Assembly: GCA_964019695.1 (NCBI GenBank)
Contig: CAXHUL010000525.1
Coordinates: 625,001 to 689,000 of the forward strand
Reading direction: 5' to 3'
Source: Loripinus fragilis
Taxonomy: Eukaryota; Mollusca; Bivalvia; Lucinida; Lucinidae
Length of the DNA: 64,000 nt
The position numbers were made by a program, and so were the translations under genes. The notes under the pieces are model-generated. The model was not told the origin of the DNA and searched no databases. It was given only the letters and a program-made list of their open reading frames with translations. This document shows, in pieces, positions 62,301 through 64,000 of the stretch; positions within the stretch are counted from its first letter, which is position 1, and each line of letters starts with the position of its first letter.

Positions 62301-64000
62301 AGAAGCCGACCGGGCCTAAAACTTGCGCGGGTCACTTTCACGGACGGGCTCGAAACTGGTGCCAGAAGTTAGCCCCCGACCAGAGCTTCATTGTGAGGCA
62401 TTGCGTAAAATTTTCCGTCCCCCGAGTGCCGAGCAATAGCCCCTGAAAGGGCTTTCGGCACAATTTTCACGCCCTTATTTGAGCCACTTGTAGCCGAAGG
62501 AATTTTGCGCAAATGACTGAGAGGTGCTCCTGGGCACTGCTCATCACTTTGCAATAGGTTCCGGGGCTTTTCGCGAAGGTCGCGTTTTCTCAAACTTTGA
62601 TGGCATTAGTGGGTGGGGTGTGAAAACCTCCGAATGCATGGTTCTCAGCTCCTGCTGTGGGCAGCAAGCCAATTTTTTTTCCAAAATGTTGACCTATAAA
62701 AGAGCTTACTCGGGTGTGAAAATTATCATTGTGCGCGCGCGCCCCGGACCGCAATTATGATATTTCCTGTTTTCCCATAGGGCCCAAGGCAAATGGGGAT
62801 AGCGGTTGTACGCGCTTTCTAAGGCTCTGATCGCTTTTAGATTTTGCACGCGGATAGGGCCAACAGAGGCGCAGGTATTGCCATGCGCACCCGCCCGCAA
62901 CAATGTTTCGATACCGAGTTATCGGGGTGTGGAAGTCCGCCGCCCCGAAGCTTTACGCGCTTCCGTCTCGCGAACTACTATTTTCATCATGCCCACACGG
63001 GCATCAGTTTGTAGTACGGGAGGCCGTCTACAAATGGTGAAAATTTCAAAGCGTTCCGTCGGGAAATTAAAAAGTTATGAGCATTAGAAGATCTTCCCAT
63101 TAGGCCCGATTAGGCCACAGAAGCCGACCGGGCCTAAAACTTGCGCGGGTCACTTTCACGGACGGGCTCGAAACTGGTGCCAGAAGTTAGCCCCCGACCA
63201 GAGCTTCATTGTGAGGCATTGCGTAAAATTTTCCGTCCCCCGAGTGCCGAGCAATAGCCCCTGAAAGGGCTTTCGGCACAATTTTCACGCCCTTATTTGA
63301 GCCACTTGTAGCCGAAGGAATTTTGCGCAAATGACTGAGAGGTGCTCCTGGGCACTGCTCATCACTTTGCAATAGGTTCCGGGGCTTTTCGCGAAGGTCG
63401 CGTTTTCTCAAACTTTGATGGCATTAGTGGGTGGGGTGTGAAAACCTCCGAATGCATGGTTCTCAGCTCCTGCTGTGGGCAGCAAGCCAATTTTTTTTCC
63501 AAAATGTTGACCTATAAAAGAGCTTACTCGGGTGTGAAAATTATCATTGTGCGCGCGCGCCCCGGACCGCAATTATGATATTTCCTGTTTTCCCATAGGG
63601 CCCAAGGCAAATGGGGATAGCGGTTGTACGCGCTTTCTAAGGCTCTGATCGCTTTTAGATTTTGCACGCGGATAGGGCCAACAGAGGCGCAGGTATTGCC
63701 ATGCGCACCCGCCCGCAACAATGTTTCGATACCGAGTTATCGGGGTGTGGAAGTCCGCCACCCCGAAGCTTTACGCGCTTCCGTCTCGCGAACTACTATT
63801 TTCATCATGCCCACACGGGCATCAGTTTGTAGTACGGGAGGCCGTCTACAAATGGTGAAAATTTCAAAGCGTTCCGTCGGGAAATTAAAAAGTTATGAGC
63901 ATTAGAAGATCTTCCCATTAGGCCCCATTAGGCCACAGAAGCCGACCGGGCCTAAAACTTGCGCGGGTCACTTTCACGGACGGGCTCGAAACTGGTGCCA
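50333..64000. repeat. Subfamily B block, ~16.7 highly homogeneous monomers
   Basis: Four diagnostic bases distinguish every copy here from those to the left: TTTGATGGC for TTTGAGGGC (first at 50,333), AAAGCGTTCC for AAAGCCTTCC (50,782), CACAGAAGCC for CACAGTAGCC (50,851) and CCAGAGCTTC for CCAGTGCTTC (50,934). All four are A-type at the preceding positions (about 49,516, 49,965, 50,035 and 50,116), so the switch lies between 50,116 and 50,333. Apart from one copy with AAAGCATTCC (about 58,144), all later copies carry all four. Divergence is very low: from about 58,150 to 63,100 I noticed a single departure, GGGGTGGGGA at about 60,476. The block runs off the right edge. Recent amplification of one founder type is the likely cause. 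Confidence 0.93.
63800..64000. repeat. Partial monomer cut by the window end
   Basis: In the phase used here a new copy starts at 63,800 and continues to the last base, ending inside GAAACTGGTGCCA. It carries the B-type bases AAAGCGTTCC and CACAGAAGCC. The array continues beyond the window. Confidence 0.95.

Larger units (their letters stand above)
1..64000. repeat. Satellite DNA array, ~818-bp monomer, ~78 tandem copies
   Basis: The same ~818-bp sequence follows itself head to tail in one orientation across the whole window. The landmark TTGTACGCGCTTTC falls at 643, 1461, 2279, 3097 and so on to 63,624; with its one mutated copy near 18,643 that makes 78 occurrences averaging 817.9 bp apart. 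Most spacings are exactly 818, with 816-819 from single-base indels and larger departures at 10.8, 17.9, 36.3 and 40.5 kb. No unrelated sequence separates copies. Each monomer has one HindIII (AAGCTT), one BglII (AGATCT) and one NsiI (ATGCAT) site, so a genomic digest should give an 818-bp ladder. 818 is not a multiple of three, so no reading frame continues from copy to copy. Long satellites with near-identical copies are typical of eukaryotic heterochromatin. The family itself is not recognised, and species and chromosomal position are unknown. Confidence 0.97.

Noticed and set aside
1..64000. CRISPR array
   Set aside because: The repeated unit is 818 bp and contiguous; there are no short direct repeats separated by unique spacers and no cas genes.
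1..64000. Bacterial or phage origin
   Set aside because: No coding density, no operon-like structure, and 64 kb of near-identical 818-bp tandem repeats with CpG decay is not a bacterial or phage arrangement.

Overview
The whole window is one uninterrupted head-to-tail tandem array. A monomer of about 818 bp repeats from the first base to the last: 78 monomers plus a final partial copy of about 200 bp, in the phase set by the window start. Nothing non-satellite flanks or interrupts it, so both ends of the array lie outside the window. I see no protein gene, rRNA, tRNA, transposon, CRISPR array or telomere repeat. The short open frames that recur in every monomer start only at TTG or GTG, overlap one another on opposite strands, and are broken by uncompensated indels in several copies. 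I treat them as chance open frames copied with the monomer.

This is the organisation of eukaryotic satellite DNA from a heterochromatic block (centromeric, pericentromeric, subtelomeric or B-chromosome). Many differences between copies are C-to-T or G-to-A changes at CpG, as expected of methylated DNA. One part of the monomer resembles, from memory only, a motif common in plant satellites and LTR retrotransposons, so a flowering plant is my weakly held guess. I cannot name the family.

Layout: (a) 1-1,800, two copies with a private variant, cut off by the window edge. (b) About 1.8-50.1 kb, the main subfamily 'A': copies differ by a few bases each and include local segmental duplications of 3 units (2.66-4.5 kb and 5.1-6.96 kb), 6 units (9.43-10.56 kb and 14.25-15.38 kb) and 9 units (36.1-38.9 kb and 43.5-46.3 kb). 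This part also has an 84-bp deletion near 10.79 kb, a 91-bp internal duplication at 17.86-18.04 kb and two patches of clustered divergence. (c) From a sharp junction between 50,116 and 50,333 to the end, subfamily 'B', about 16.7 copies sharing four diagnostic bases and nearly identical to one another, which suggests the most recent amplification.

Inside each monomer are several inverted repeats, the strongest being a two-stem 36-base hairpin. There is also a TATAAAAG motif followed about 28 bp later by an alternating CG/TG tract, a T8 tract and a 10-bp palindrome at a BglII site. Whether any of these act (transcription, phasing, recombination) cannot be told from sequence alone. There is no gene network to describe; the biology visible here is how a satellite array grows, mutates and is homogenised.
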